DNA of 64,000 nt, from NCBI RefSeq assembly GCF_963676275.1, contig NZ_OY781091.1:1280775-1344774 (forward strand), given 5' to 3'. Shown one piece after another: positions 35,803 through 45,870 of this stretch. The position numbers were made by a program, and so were the translations under genes. The DNA is from an uncultured Cohaesibacter sp. GTDB lineage: Bacteria; Pseudomonadota; Alphaproteobacteria; Rhizobiales; Cohaesibacteraceae. The notes under the pieces were generated by a model. The model made no database searches, was not told the DNA's origin, and saw only the letters and a list, made by a program, of their open reading frames with translations. The first letter of the stretch is position 1. Each line of letters opens with the position of its first letter.

Positions 35803-37155
35803 GTGGCGGATACAGAAAGCAGACTGGCCAAGGCACGTTTCAACCACTCGCTCCGCGCGCCAATGATCGCGGAAATGCATGCGCGGCCTTTTCTCAAGCT
35901 TGGTGCTCCCAGTCGCCTTGCCTTCATCGCGCTGAAACCCGAGCGTGACGGCGCCCATACACCAGCATTGGCGCGTGCGCAGCTGATTGCCTTTCTCGAT
36001 CAGTTCGGCGCCGGACATCCCACCGAGGAGGCCGTCTATCATATTGCCAATATTGGCGAAATGATCCTGAAATGGGAGAATCATTCAGAATTCGCCACCT
36101 ATACTCTCTTCACCTACGCGCCGCGTCCTGCGCATCTGGGGCCGGACAGCTTTGCCACGGATCTGCATGATTATTTCAGCATCGAGTGGCTGGAAGCTTT
36201 TTCCGGCCGGATCGTGTCTTCGGTTTCCGCCCGGATCGAAAAGGTGTCAGATCAGGCCGCGCTGGAAGAGCAGATGTCCGGCGTGGTGCATGGCTGGTTC
36301 GGTTCCACATCGAGTTTTGCCGCCGCCTATGTCAGCGATGGCGATGCCGCGATTGCCGCCGATTTCGATCTTGACCATCGCGGCCAGATCAGGCTTGCGG
36401 TTCTGGCTTGTGGCGAGATTGGCTCCAGCAGGCTGGGGCGGATCATCCAGCGTTTTCTGGAGGTGGAAACCTACCGCGCCATGTCGATGCTGACCCTGCC
36501 TATCGCGCGCAAGGTACTGGCCAATATCAATGCCATCAATGTCAAGCTCAGTGAGAATGTGGCCCGAATTGGCGACGAGAAGGAAAGCGACAAGGCGGTT
36601 CTCGATGAGTTGCTGGATATCTCGGCGGAGCTGTCATTGCTGTCCACGAGCAGCTCGTCGCGTTTCAGCGCTGGCCGCGCCTATGAAGAACTGGTCATGC
36701 AGCGCATCGAATTACTGCGCGAGAAGCGCATTCTGGATCGCCAGCTCTTTTCCGAATTCATGAAGCGCCGCTATCTGCCAAGCATGCGCACCTGCCGTTC
36801 GGCACAATATCAGCTTGATGATCTCACCTTCCGCGCCGCCCATGCCTCAGACTTGCTCGGCACCCGCGTTCAGGTGACCACCAGCGATCAGAACCGCCAG
36901 CTTTTGGCCCAGATGGATCGTCGCGCCGCGCTGCAGGCACGTTTGCAGGAAACGGTCGAGGGGCTCTCCGTGGTGGCTATTTCCTATTATGCCGTCAGCC
37001 TGCTGACCTATCTTCTGGCACCATTCGCCAAGCTCATCCACATGGACAAGACCATGATGGCCGCAGCGCTTGTGGTCCCCGTTGTCGCCTTTATCTGGCT
37101 CTCCATGCGCAAGGTGAAGGAGCGGCTCATCCGCAAACCCGGCAAGGAAGAATAG
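35803..37155 (+). CDS. DUF3422 family membrane protein
   Basis: A 450-residue protein of the DUF3422 family, common in alpha- and betaproteobacteria and of unknown function. Family hallmarks are EMHARPF near residue 25, ILKWENHSEFATYTLF (~87-102) and a long central helical region. Two closely spaced C-terminal membrane helices (VAISYYAVSLLTYLLAPF and MMAAALVVPVVAFIWLSM) end in a basic tail, so the large N-terminal part is probably cytoplasmic. The start is a GTG with AAAGGAT at correct spacing. Confidence 0.9.
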   Translation: MADTESRLAKARFNHSLRAPMIAEMHARPFLKLGAPSRLAFIALKPERDGAHTPALARAQLIAFLDQFGAGHPTEEAVYHIANIGEMILKWENHSEFATYTLFTYAPRPAHLGPDSFATDLHDYFSIEWLEAFSGRIVSSVSARIEKVSDQAALEEQMSGVVHGWFGSTSSFAAAYVSDGDAAIAADFDLDHRGQIRLAVLACGEIGSSRLGRIIQRFLEVETYRAMSMLTLPIARKVLANINAINVKLSENVARIGDEKESDKAVLDELLDISAELSLLSTSSSSRFSAGRAYEELVMQRIELLREKRILDRQLFSEFMKRRYLPSMRTCRSAQYQLDDLTFRAAHASDLLGTRVQVTTSDQNRQLLAQMDRRAALQARLQETVEGLSVVAISYYAVSLLTYLLAPFAKLIHMDKTMMAAALVVPVVAFIWLSMRKVKERLIRKPGKEE

Positions 37156-37303
37156 GGCAGGCATCGAAGAGGGGGGAACAGTCAGCTAAGGCGGAAGCAA
37201 CGAGGGCAGGGCATTCGCTGAGACTGGCCGTACTCTATAGGGCCCGCTCATAAGACCCCGCGCTATAAGGCCCAGTCTTCGGGCTCAGCTCTACAGGGCT
37301 TGT

Positions 37304-38188
37304 CTATTGCACGCCGCCATGGCTGACCCACCAGTTGGGATGGGAAAAGGCGACGCGGCGGGCGGCATATTCAGCATGTTTGACGGTCGCGAACAGGCCA
37401 AAACAGGTAGCTCCTGATCCGGACATGCGGGCAAACAGACAATCGCCATCATCTTCCAGCGCCTGCAAGACGGTTTCGATCACCGGCACTTGCTCGATTG
37501 CGGCCATTTCCAGATCATTGCGCTGGTTGTCCAGCCAGTCGGCCAGCGCAACGGCGGAGAGAAAGGCCGAGGGGACCGGTCCCATCGGAGCGTTATTCTT
37601 GCGCTTGAGTGCTCTGAAAATTTCCGGTGTAGACACCGGAACCCGCGGATTGACCAGCACCATGCCAAGATCCTTGGGCAGTCTTGGCCCGGCGCGCAAG
37701 GCATCGCCAATGCCTTCTGCTATCAGGCAGGAGCCCTCCAGACACATGGGCACATCGGCCCCCAACTGAAGCGCGATCATCCGCAGCTTTTCGTCGGCAA
37801 TGGTGCGTTGCCATAGGCGCAGCAATCCCAGAAGCGTCGTCGCAGCATCTGACGAGCCACCACCGATCCCCGCCGAGATGGGCAGGGATTTCTCAAGGAT
37901 CATATCCGCTTCCGGCGGGCAATTGAGTTCTGCTGCAAGCAGGCGGGCCGCACGAACCATCAGATTGTCCGGCTCCTGCCTCAGGCCCTCGGCAAAGGAT
38001 CCCTCGACAGACAGATGCAGATGTCTGGCCGGTTTGAAGCGGATACGGTCTTCCGCGCCGCCAAAGACCACCAGCGATTCCAGCAGATGATATCCGTCTT
38101 CTCTTTGCCCCGTGATATGCAATGCCAGATTGATCTTGGCAGGAGCGCTCAAGGTGAGAATGGATTGATCTGTTGCCGTCTTGGTCAT
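37304..38188 (-). CDS. ispE: 4-diphosphocytidyl-2-C-methyl-D-erythritol kinase
   Basis: A 294-residue GHMP kinase of the non-mevalonate isoprenoid pathway. N-terminal LSAPAKINLALHITGQREDGYHLLESLVVF and the ATP loop LPISAGIGGGSSDAATTLLGLL (~103-124) are diagnostic. The C-terminal motif is FARMSGSGATCFGLF. It lies on the same strand as the TPR protein gene, downstream by ~500 bases and after that gene's terminator, so it likely has its own promoter. Its product route supplies the polyprenyl synthase encoded 3 kb away. Confidence 0.96.
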   Translation of the reverse strand: MTKTATDQSILTLSAPAKINLALHITGQREDGYHLLESLVVFGGAEDRIRFKPARHLHLSVEGSFAEGLRQEPDNLMVRAARLLAAELNCPPEADMILEKSLPISAGIGGGSSDAATTLLGLLRLWQRTIADEKLRMIALQLGADVPMCLEGSCLIAEGIGDALRAGPRLPKDLGMVLVNPRVPVSTPEIFRALKRKNNAPMGPVPSAFLSAVALADWLDNQRNDLEMAAIEQVPVIETVLQALEDDGDCLFARMSGSGATCFGLFATVKHAEYAARRVAFSHPNWWVSHGGVQ

Positions 38189-38695
38189 TGCAAACTATCT
38201 GTTTAAAGCGGTTGCGGTTGGTGATCAGCAGTTGGATTCGCTTTTGGGAAGAAAGATCATGCGGTCTGCTGCACGGCGCTGGGCCGGAGCCGTCAAGCAA
38301 CTGCCTGCCAATAGGCGAACCGCCTTCAGGCCTCGCGCACAATCTGATCTGCCCACAGAACGAAACCATAAGATGATTCTCGTTCCCCTGTCGCCTTCCT
38401 GATAGGTAAATAACTTGGCAACCCTCAGACAAAGGCGGGCAAGCCTTTGCGTTTGATGAAATTTCCACTCAAATCGCAAGCATATGAACATCCCTGCGGC
38501 TTGTCCAGTTGGTTTCCGTTCCCGGTGGTGGATACGTATTATACACAAGCATGAGCTGTGATGGGGCCGGGCGCCTGGATGCGCCATCAGACAGGCCAAC
38601 GGGGCCTGTTGGAGGGATCCCGAAAGAAAAATGGCGCAAGATCGTTTGGTTTGATCCCGCGCCATTGATATCAATATGTATGAGCCGAAAGCCGA
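38189..38695. other. Intergenic region upstream of ispE
   Basis: About 500 bases with no credible gene. It contains the TPR-gene terminator at 38627-38666 and a second hairpin (ACAGGCC / GGCCTGT, 38591-38609) without a U-run. The rest probably includes the ispE promoter. Confidence 0.45.
38627..38666 (-). terminator. Terminator of the TPR protein gene
   Basis: AATGGCGC...GATC / GATC...GCGCCATT form an interrupted stem. The minus-strand transcript ends in ATTTTTC, about 30 bases past the stop at 38696. Confidence 0.75.
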
Positions 38696-40627
38696 TCAGT
38701 CGGCCAGCCCGTTTGCGATTTTCTCGTCAACCGATTGCAGCAGCTTTTCGTCCGGCTGCATGGTTTTTACCCGCTGCCACTGGAAGGTGGCTTCATTCTT
38801 GCGGCCAGCGCGCCAATAGGCATCTCCCAGATGATCGGTAATGGTTGGATCTTCCGGACGCAGTTCGACAGCGCGTTCAAGGAAATTCACCGCTTCCTGA
38901 TATTGCTTGAGGCGATAATGCGCCCAGCCAAGGGAATCAACAAAGAAGCCGTCAAACGGGCGCAAGGCCACGGCCTGCCGGATCATTTCGATGGCCTTGT
39001 CCAGATGCAAGCCGCGATCAACCCAGCTATAGCCCAGATAGTTCAGCACGGTAGGCTGATTGGGGAACAGCTTGAGCGCCGCCTGCATGTCCTTTTCGGT
39101 ATTGGGCCAGTCTTTGAGCTGATCATAGGCCGAACCTCTGAGGAAATAGAGCGACCAGTGAATGTCCCGCTTGACCTTGATGCTCTTCAGACCATGGGTC
39201 AGGATATCGACCGAATCCTGAAAACGCTGCTCGGACTGGTAGATCCGGGACAAGACGGAGACGGTCTCCAGATCGGAATAGTCTCCCTCCAGAAGAGTCT
39301 TGAGCCGTTCGACCGCTTCGTCTGCGCGTTCCATGCGAGCCAGCACGATGGCCTCGCGGCGCTGTGCCTTGCGATAGACTGCACTGTCCGGCTTGATCGA
39401 TTCATAATGGGCAAGAGCCGCATCATTCTTGTCGATACGCTCATAGAGGCGGGCCAGAGAGAAGTTTGTATAATCATCTCCCGGGCGCAGATATTCGGCA
39501 AATTGCAGATAGAGCGCGCCCCCTTCAATTGCCCCTTCTTCCGTGAAGGCATTGCCAAGGGTCGAGAAATATTCCGCAGCGCCATCCTGTGGCGTACGAA
39601 TATTGGAGGCAATCGGCTTGAGCGCTTCAAAGGTGCGCTTGAGCCATTCCTTTTCCTCGGTATCGGCGGCGCTGGCTTCAAACTCCTTGATGACTTCGCT
39701 CGCCCGTTCCTTATTCTCAGCCTTGAGCAGATTGTTGACCAGAGCGGTTGCCGTCGCCAGAGAATTGGGGTCGGCATCAAGGCTCTGCTGCAACAGGCTT
39801 GTGGCCTTGGTATAATCCTTGGCATAGGCCGCCACCAGACCGGCATGCAGCGAGAAGAAGAATTGATTGACTTCGCTGTCGTCATCGGCCCGCAAAAGCC
39901 CAAGCGCCTCATCAAGCTTTGCCCGGTCCTGACCGATCATTGACCAGGCATCCAGAACAGTCTGGGTGATGAGGGCAAAGGGGCCAAACTGGGCCGATGC
40001 ACTCAGCCCGCGCGGGTCGGTAAGATTGCGTCGCAGCGGTGGCTGAAGCAGCAATTGCTGCGGATCATTGCGCAGAACATCCATCCCGCTCTGAAACTGG
40101 ATGGAGGCGCTTGAATAGTTCCGGCCCTTGAGGGCCTTGACCCCCAGCGCCATGTGAACCATCGGGGCGATGCGGCCGCCAAGACCGGCGCTTTCCCCCG
40201 CATCTTCGCTCTCTTCGCTTTCTGCAGGCTTGGCATCCTTGGCTTCAGCGCTGTTGCTGTTGCTGTTGCTCATCGTTGCCATCTTGTCGGCAAGCGCAAA
40301 GGCGGTCTTGTGATCGCCCGTAGCCAGCGTCAGGGCAAAATTGCGCTCGAGCAGCAAAAGATTGTCCGGATCCTTCTCCAGCGCCTGTGCATAGAAATGC
40401 GCGGCAAGGTCCAGATCCTGCTCATCCTGTGCCAGACGGGCGGAAAGATAGGTGCCGGTGAGTGTCGTGGGAATGCCGGCCAAGGCCTCCGGTACGGACA
40501 ACGGCGTCTCTTCCGGCGTTTCGGTTGCCGCCCCGGCGATGGATGCAGGCCCCACCAGCAAGGCAATCCCCACAGTGCCATTCAGGAGGAATTTTCGAAA
40601 CATCTTGAGGGAAAATCGAAAGTGCAT
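38696..40627 (-). CDS. Exported tetratricopeptide-repeat protein
   Basis: A 643-residue protein with an N-terminal signal sequence (LLNGTVGIALLVGPASIAGA). TPR units are clear at ~60-100 (LAAHFYAQALEKDPDNLLLLERNFAL) and especially from ~370 to 620 (for example EKDMQAALKLFPNQPTVLNYLGYSWV and EAVNFLERAVELRPEDPTITDHLGDAYWRAGR). A Ser/Asn/Glu-rich insert (~118-145) interrupts the first set. AAGG precedes the first ATG. Homologues sit next to ispE in many Rhizobiales; the role is probably scaffolding at the envelope. Confidence 0.88.
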   Translation of the reverse strand: MHFRFSLKMFRKFLLNGTVGIALLVGPASIAGAATETPEETPLSVPEALAGIPTTLTGTYLSARLAQDEQDLDLAAHFYAQALEKDPDNLLLLERNFALTLATGDHKTAFALADKMATMSNSNSNSAEAKDAKPAESEESEDAGESAGLGGRIAPMVHMALGVKALKGRNYSSASIQFQSGMDVLRNDPQQLLLQPPLRRNLTDPRGLSASAQFGPFALITQTVLDAWSMIGQDRAKLDEALGLLRADDDSEVNQFFFSLHAGLVAAYAKDYTKATSLLQQSLDADPNSLATATALVNNLLKAENKERASEVIKEFEASAADTEEKEWLKRTFEALKPIASNIRTPQDGAAEYFSTLGNAFTEEGAIEGGALYLQFAEYLRPGDDYTNFSLARLYERIDKNDAALAHYESIKPDSAVYRKAQRREAIVLARMERADEAVERLKTLLEGDYSDLETVSVLSRIYQSEQRFQDSVDILTHGLKSIKVKRDIHWSLYFLRGSAYDQLKDWPNTEKDMQAALKLFPNQPTVLNYLGYSWVDRGLHLDKAIEMIRQAVALRPFDGFFVDSLGWAHYRLKQYQEAVNFLERAVELRPEDPTITDHLGDAYWRAGRKNEATFQWQRVKTMQPDEKLLQSVDEKIANGLAD

Positions 40628-41179
40628 TTAGTCAGCCTTGTTGTTGCGCCATCCGAAGCGATAGTACCAGTATAGCCATCGGGACCGATCAGCAATTGCC
40701 CGTTGGGGCCGCCTTCGGACAAGGCCTGTCTAGCTGGCCTGTCAAAGAGGCCCGCCGGGTCGGCCTGTCGTCTCGATCTGTCCGCTCTTTCGGGCAGCTT
40801 GCAACCCCGTTTGAGCAGATCTTATCGAGTCATGTCTGTCCCTGTTGTGACTGTGTTCCGCTATTCTTGCGGATCAGTATGAATTAGGAATGTAGCATGG
40901 CTTTTTTGAGGCTTGCTCGCAAGCCCCACGCATTGGTCCTGTACACAATAAAGACCGATTAAAATCAATATATGGGTAAAGAGGCGGAATTCGCAGAAAT
41001 CCGATCACGCATAGCATGATCTTTTGTGCCGCTGACAAAGCGGATGGCAGCCCCATTGCCAGACTGGATTTTGATTGGATTTTGACTGGACTTTGGCCGG
41101 CCCCAACTGGACAGGCAGCAAACATGCTGTGGCATCAGGCAAGGCGCAGTAAGCAGCGCCTTGTCGCTGATCTTTGCGG
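40628..41179. other. Intergenic region with short micro-repeats
   Basis: About 550 bases without a gene. GGCCTGTC recurs three times within 40720-40770. At 41067-41098 a ~12-base unit (TGGATTTTGA plus one base) is repeated three times imperfectly. A perfect 8-bp hairpin (CAAGGCGC / GCGCCTTG, 41140-41163) follows the polyprenyl synthase stop on the minus strand but has no U-run. Confidence 0.5.
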
Positions 41180-42208
41180 TCAATGGCCCCGTGCGATGCA
41201 GAATTCCACAGCATCGACAAGAGCGGCCTTGTAGGCGCTGTCTTCAAACACATCAAGGCTGGCTATGGCCGTTGCCCCGTGGGTGCGCGCCTGCTTGAGC
41301 GTATCCTCAAGAGCGTTGGTTTTCTTGAGCAATTTCATGGCATAGTCAAGCGCGCCGTCAGTGACATCCTTGCGTTCTTCCATGACCCGCTTCCAGAAAG
41401 CCTTGTCATCCTCGCTTCCGCGCTCATAGGCCATGATGACCGGCAGAGTGATCTTCCCTTCGCGGAAATCATCCCCGACATTCTTGCCAAGCGCCGCAGC
41501 CGAGCCGCCATAATCCAGCGCATCGTCGATCAACTGGAAGGCGTTGCCCAACTCCATGCCATAAGCGCGCAAGGCCTTGATCCGCGTTTCATCGCAGCCT
41601 GCGATGATCGGCCCTACCTCACAGGCAGCCGCAAACAGGGCTGCCGTCTTGGACTGGATCACCTGCATATAGTCGGCAACCGAGGTCTTCATATTCTGCG
41701 CCACGGAAAGCTGCAAGACTTCCCCTTCGGCAATGACACAAGCGGCCGTTGAGAGCACATCCAGAGCCCGGATAGAGCCAACATCCACCATCACGCGGAA
41801 GGCCTGTCCCAGCAGGAAATCCCCCACCAGCACGCTGGCCTGATTGCCCCAGAGCATACGGGCGGCGAGCTTGCCCCGCCGCATGTCGCTTTCATCCACC
41901 ACATCGTCATGCAGCAGCGTTGCGGTATGCATGAATTCAACCGCCATCGCCAGCTTGACATGGCCCGCTGCGGCTCCATCTTCATAGCCGCACATATTGG
42001 CAGCAGCCAGCGTCAGCATCGGGCGCAGCCGTTTGCCGCCTGAATCGATCAGGTGCTTGGCCACTTCCGGAATCATCTCGACATCCGAGCCTGCTTTTTC
42101 AAGAATCAGATCATTGACCCGACCCATATCCTGCTTGACCAGGTCAATGAGGGGTTGAATGCTGGCTTGGGACTTGTTTGCCTCATTCAGAGGTGGGACA
42201 TCGCTCAC
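41180..42208 (-). CDS. Polyprenyl (octa/decaprenyl) diphosphate synthase
   Basis: A ~342-residue trans-prenyltransferase that builds the ubiquinone side chain. The first aspartate-rich motif is LLHDDVVDESDMRRG (~98-112) and the second is LIDDALDYGG (~225). GGKRLRPML and the KTAALF/GELxQ-like regions are also present. A GTG at 42208 with GGAG eight bases upstream is chosen; a second GTG 9 codons earlier lacks a site. It is divergent from the DUF2007-trmN6 unit, a neighbourhood conserved in Rhizobiales. Chain length cannot be read reliably. Confidence 0.93.
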   Translation of the reverse strand: MSDVPPLNEANKSQASIQPLIDLVKQDMGRVNDLILEKAGSDVEMIPEVAKHLIDSGGKRLRPMLTLAAANMCGYEDGAAAGHVKLAMAVEFMHTATLLHDDVVDESDMRRGKLAARMLWGNQASVLVGDFLLGQAFRVMVDVGSIRALDVLSTAACVIAEGEVLQLSVAQNMKTSVADYMQVIQSKTAALFAAACEVGPIIAGCDETRIKALRAYGMELGNAFQLIDDALDYGGSAAALGKNVGDDFREGKITLPVIMAYERGSEDDKAFWKRVMEERKDVTDGALDYAMKLLKKTNALEDTLKQARTHGATAIASLDVFEDSAYKAALVDAVEFCIARGH

Positions 42209-42560
42209 GCGGCGGCTCCAAATTCTGTGTCTCACAATTTCGGGGCGAGAATAGGCGGGTCACCGGGCAACGACAAGGGGCAGGGTAAAGAATGTTACCA
42301 AATCACATCAAAAAATTTCCCTTTGTCAGCATTTTTCTTCGCGACCCGACATGCCTATCCTCCGATCCACGCCTTTTGCTCCGCTCCGGACTGCTTTGGC
42401 TTCTGGTCGCCGATACTATCAGGCTTTCAGGGGCGCCTCTCATCCTCAAGCCCCTTTTCAGCGCACCTATTTCAATTTAAGGTCCTTCAAACCTTGAAAA
42501 AGCTGCTTTGTCTCAATTCTGCACTTCGCGCAGAAATGCCGACGGCAAAAGGATATTGGC
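42209..42560. promoter_or_regulatory. Divergent promoter region
   Basis: 352 bases between the polyprenyl synthase and DUF2007 genes. No gene, hairpin or repeat of note is seen; it should contain both promoters. Confidence 0.4.
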
Positions 42561-42803
42561 GTGGAAGAACTCATCAAGACGAACAATCCCGTAACGCTTT
42601 CCTTCGTGGAAGCCTTGCTCAGGGACGCAGGGATTCCCTTTCAGTCGCTGGATCACAATATGAGCACCCTATATGGCAACACTCTCAACCATATCGCACG
42701 GCGCATTCTGGTTGACGGGGATTTTCTGGTGCAAGCCCGCCAATTGTTGCGTGATGCCGGACTGGAAAAAGAGGCCGACTGGTCGCTGGAAGAGCCATCC
42801 TGA
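42561..42803 (+). CDS. DUF2007 domain protein
   Basis: An 80-residue protein matching the small DUF2007 (putative signal-transducing) family: KTNNPVTLSFVEALLRDAGIPFQSLDHNMS and the closing RRILVDGDFLVQARQLLRDAGL. The start is a GTG with AAAAGGA upstream. It is 56 bases before trmN6 on the same strand and probably cotranscribed with it. Function unknown. Confidence 0.87.
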   Translation: MEELIKTNNPVTLSFVEALLRDAGIPFQSLDHNMSTLYGNTLNHIARRILVDGDFLVQARQLLRDAGLEKEADWSLEEPS

Positions 42804-42859
42804 AACATGGCCTTTGCAATGAGCTTCAAGGTGAAAAAAGCCAGCAGGAAAGAGACCTC

Positions 42860-43705
42860 ATGCCTTCAATAGACAGCGCCAGCCCGCTTCCCGCCCTGCT
42901 TGAGCATGTACCGACGGTGCAAGCTGCGGCTTTGCCTGAGGATGTGGCCATGAGCGCGGATGATTTCCTCGGTGGCCGGATCAATCTGTTGCAGCCCAGG
43001 AAAGGGCACCACCGCTCGGGTACCGATGCCGTGTTGCTGGCGGCCTGCACGCCCGCAAGGGCAGGGGAACTGGTCGTCGATCTTGGCTCTGGCGTGGGAG
43101 CGGCCGGGCTCTGCGTTGCTGCCCGCGTGGCCGGGATCAAGTTGCTTGCCGTGGAGATCGATCCAGATGTCGCCACCATTGCCGCGACCAACATGGCCCG
43201 TGCATCGGAATGTCTGGCCGCCGCTTCGGTCATTTGCTGCGATGTGGGCTTGCGGGGAGAGGCACGCCAGCAGGCTGGGCTGACTGAAAATCTGGCAGAC
43301 CATGTTATTGCCAATCCTCCCTATTATCGGCCAGAACGCTTCCAGACCTCGCCGAATGAAGCCCGCGCCACCGCGCATATGCTCACCGATGAAGGCATGG
43401 AGCCATGGTTTCGTACCGCTGTCTCCATCCTCAAGAGCAAGGGGACCTTCAGCGTCGTTCAGCGGGCAGATGAATTGCCCACTCTCTTGAGGTTGATGGA
43501 GGGGCGTTTTGGCGGCATCACGGTTCAGCCCTTCTCGCCAAGGGAAGGCGAACCGGCCCATCGGGTGGTCATTCAGGGCCGCAAGCAATCCCGCGCCCCT
43601 TTTCGCCTTTTGCCGACAATTGCCCTGCATGACGCCGGATCGGATACCCCCGGCGCCAGAATAGAAGCCGTGCATCGTCATGGGGCGGCGATCCATTTGG
43701 GCTGA
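42860..43705 (+). CDS. tRNA1(Val) (adenine37-N6)-methyltransferase-like protein
   Basis: A 281-residue N6-adenine methyltransferase of the TrmN6/YfiC family. GHHRSGTDAVLLAACTP (~49-65) precedes SAM motif I (VVDLGSGVGAAGLCVAAR), and the catalytic NPPYY is at ~152. The C-terminal sequence FSPREGEPAHRVVIQGRK is typical of the alphaproteobacterial form. AGGAAAGAG precedes the ATG. The family modifies A37 of tRNA-Val; the exact tRNA target here is by analogy. Confidence 0.88.
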   Translation: MPSIDSASPLPALLEHVPTVQAAALPEDVAMSADDFLGGRINLLQPRKGHHRSGTDAVLLAACTPARAGELVVDLGSGVGAAGLCVAARVAGIKLLAVEIDPDVATIAATNMARASECLAAASVICCDVGLRGEARQQAGLTENLADHVIANPPYYRPERFQTSPNEARATAHMLTDEGMEPWFRTAVSILKSKGTFSVVQRADELPTLLRLMEGRFGGITVQPFSPREGEPAHRVVIQGRKQSRAPFRLLPTIALHDAGSDTPGARIEAVHRHGAAIHLG

Positions 43706-43799
43706 AGGTGCGACTGTGCTAGAGTGATGCGACACTGGCTTGGTCGCAGAAAGCCAAATGAGATCAGAAGACAAGCAGCAAGGGGAGGCGGCGGAAAAC

Positions 43800-44270
43800 A
43801 TGAAAGTGATGAAAAACAACAATGCTCGATTTCTTCGGCTGATGCATGCGACGATATCTGCGCTGATGTCTGCAAAGGCGCCTGTAAAGGTCTATGTACT
43901 GGCGTCTATGCTGGCAATGGCGGTCATCAGCTCCAGACCGGCTCTGGCGCTTGATTGCGAGAATGCAACAACGACGGTTGAGATCAATGAATGTGCTTAT
44001 GCGGATTACCAGAAGGCTGATGAGGAGCTGAATGCGACCTATCAGGCCCTGCGCGAGCAATTGAACGAAACCGGCAAATTCCTTTTGCGTGATGCGCAAC
44101 GGACATGGATTTCCTTTCGCGATGCCGAATGTCAGCGTATCACCGATCCCTACCGTGACGGTTCCTATCAGAGGGTCGCCTATAATGCCTGTCTGACCGA
44201 TCAGACCCTCAAGCGCTCACAGCAATTGCGCGACAATCCGGGAACGGGTGAACAGGCTTCAGGCGACTAG
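43800..44270 (+). CDS. LprI-like (DUF1311) secreted protein
   Basis: A ~156-residue protein with an unusually long N-terminal region before the hydrophobic segment VYVLASMLAMAVISS, then a cut after ALA. The mature part is a DUF1311/LprI domain: CENATTTVEINECAYADYQKADEELNATYQAL, then LRDAQRTWISFRDAEC, with four cysteines in the usual places. LprI of Mycobacterium inhibits lysozyme; most family members are uncharacterised. Several in-frame starts exist; 43800 gives a 35-residue signal. Confidence 0.8.
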   Translation: MKVMKNNNARFLRLMHATISALMSAKAPVKVYVLASMLAMAVISSRPALALDCENATTTVEINECAYADYQKADEELNATYQALREQLNETGKFLLRDAQRTWISFRDAECQRITDPYRDGSYQRVAYNACLTDQTLKRSQQLRDNPGTGEQASGD

Positions 44271-44326
44271 CAAAAGCTTCTGTCGTCCAGATGCGTGCCC
44301 TCCGCTCCAAGCGAAAGGCAACTCTG

Positions 44327-45532
44327 TCAGCCCAGTCTGTCGCGTATGATGCGCTCGAAAATTCCGGCCCCAACCGGTGTCAGGCTATCGGGATAGTCAA
44401 AATCGGGATTATGCAGCTGCGGCTGGTTCACACCCGACCCCAGCACGAACAGGGTGGTGGGACAATAATGGCCGAACTGCCCGAAATCCTCTGACCAGCG
44501 CATCGGCTCGCTCTGCTCGATGCATGTTATCTCTTCTGCTGCAAGGGCTTTGGCTACCATGGCCGTGGTTTCTGGCGCATTGGTGCAGGCATCGAAAATA
44601 TCGTCCTGCTCGATCCTCAAGGCAAGGCCGGATGCTTTTGCTGCTTCTCTGGCCAGTTGTTCAGCCGCCTCGACCAGATTGCCCATGACATCGTCGCTGA
44701 CCGTGCGCAAGGTGGCCCAAATTTCCCCGGCACCGGGAGCCACCCCGAAACAGGGCTCGCCAAGGCTCATATGGGTGATGGTCACCAGCCGATACTGCGC
44801 ATCCAGTGCCTGATCCTCGTTCAGCCCGTTGGAGAGGGCACCAAGGCCCTTGGCAATGGTCATCATCGCTTCAAGTGGCGAAACCCCGTCTTGCGGCATC
44901 GAAGCGTGCGAGGTCTTGCCTTCCAGCTGGATGCGGATGCCGCGCGAGGCGCAGCACATGGCGCCTGATTTGAGCGCCACAGTGCCGAGCTCCAGACCGG
45001 GCAGATTATGAAGGGCAAAGGCCATGTCCGGCTTGGGCACTTCTGTTGCAAAGGCCGGGTCTGAGAGCAAAGCCGCAGCTCCCTTGCCGGTCTCCTCGGC
45101 CGGTTGGAACAGCAGCACGACGCGTCCCGTTGCCGGACGCTCCCTGCCAAGCCGCATCGCCAGCGCCAGCAAGATCGCCATATGGCCGTCATGGCCGCAA
45201 AGATGGCCTCTGGTTTCCAGTTCAGAACAATAGGGAAGCCGCGGTTGCTCGGCGATGGGCAATCCATCAAGCTCGCAGCGGAATAAAAGCGTCGGGCCTT
45301 CCTTGCACGAATCAAACAGCGCCGCAATGCCGGTTGCGCCGAGCTCGCTCCCGTCTTTCTCCTGCCAGGGGCCAAGCCCCGTCACGATCCTGTCTGGCGA
45401 CAGCGCCTCCAGTTCAGCGATCACCTTGCGGGCGGTTTCCACTTCTTCGCCGGACAATTCCGGCCGCCGATGCAGCTCGTGCCGGAAGGTCACCAGATGG
45501 TCGATTTCAGCGTTGGTCAGCTTTCTGTTCAT
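44327..45532 (-). CDS. M20 family amidohydrolase
   Basis: A 401-residue metal-dependent amidohydrolase of the M20D type (hippurate / N-acyl-amino-acid hydrolases). HELHRRPELSGEE opens the catalytic domain. Metal ligands appear in GHLCGHDGHMA (~110), PAEETGKGA (~145) and in the downstream histidine-containing LHNLPG (~178). The dimerisation lid domain (~195-305) begins IQLEGKTSHASMPQDG. The substrate is unknown. Monocistronic, convergent with the LprI-like gene. Confidence 0.92.
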   Translation of the reverse strand: MNRKLTNAEIDHLVTFRHELHRRPELSGEEVETARKVIAELEALSPDRIVTGLGPWQEKDGSELGATGIAALFDSCKEGPTLLFRCELDGLPIAEQPRLPYCSELETRGHLCGHDGHMAILLALAMRLGRERPATGRVVLLFQPAEETGKGAAALLSDPAFATEVPKPDMAFALHNLPGLELGTVALKSGAMCCASRGIRIQLEGKTSHASMPQDGVSPLEAMMTIAKGLGALSNGLNEDQALDAQYRLVTITHMSLGEPCFGVAPGAGEIWATLRTVSDDVMGNLVEAAEQLAREAAKASGLALRIEQDDIFDACTNAPETTAMVAKALAAEEITCIEQSEPMRWSEDFGQFGHYCPTTLFVLGSGVNQPQLHNPDFDYPDSLTPVGAGIFERIIRDRLG

Positions 45533-45870
45533 GTGATTTCAATATCCGGAATATCCATTAAGGCGAGGAGGGATGCGCGAAAGGGCGCGGCAGTGACGAC
45601 CCGCAGCGCTTGGCATGCATGCAGCGCAGTGATGCCAATGCTGTCCATTTTAGGAACGGATGAGCGACAAAGAAAAGCGAAAACTGGCAAAAGGCTTGGA
45701 AAAGGCATTTTTATTGCCACTTTTTTCAAAATGGCAACCAAACCTCAATAGCTGAGTGATTATTGCAGCTTTCATGAAGCTTGGACTGGAAATGGGCCAT
45801 ATTGAACCCTAAGTAAAAGCTATCAAAACAGTCAATTCGCCTCTATCGCCAATCATTGGAGGATGCCACC
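45533..45870. promoter_or_regulatory. Divergent promoter region
   Basis: 338 bases between the M20 and S49 genes, AT-rich in the middle (45690-45840). No gene or strong structure is seen. Confidence 0.4.

Noticed and set aside
38735-39943. A 402-codon frame antisense to the TPR protein gene.
   Set aside because: The TPR protein on the other strand has a signal peptide, repeats and a start site; the antisense product has none of these.
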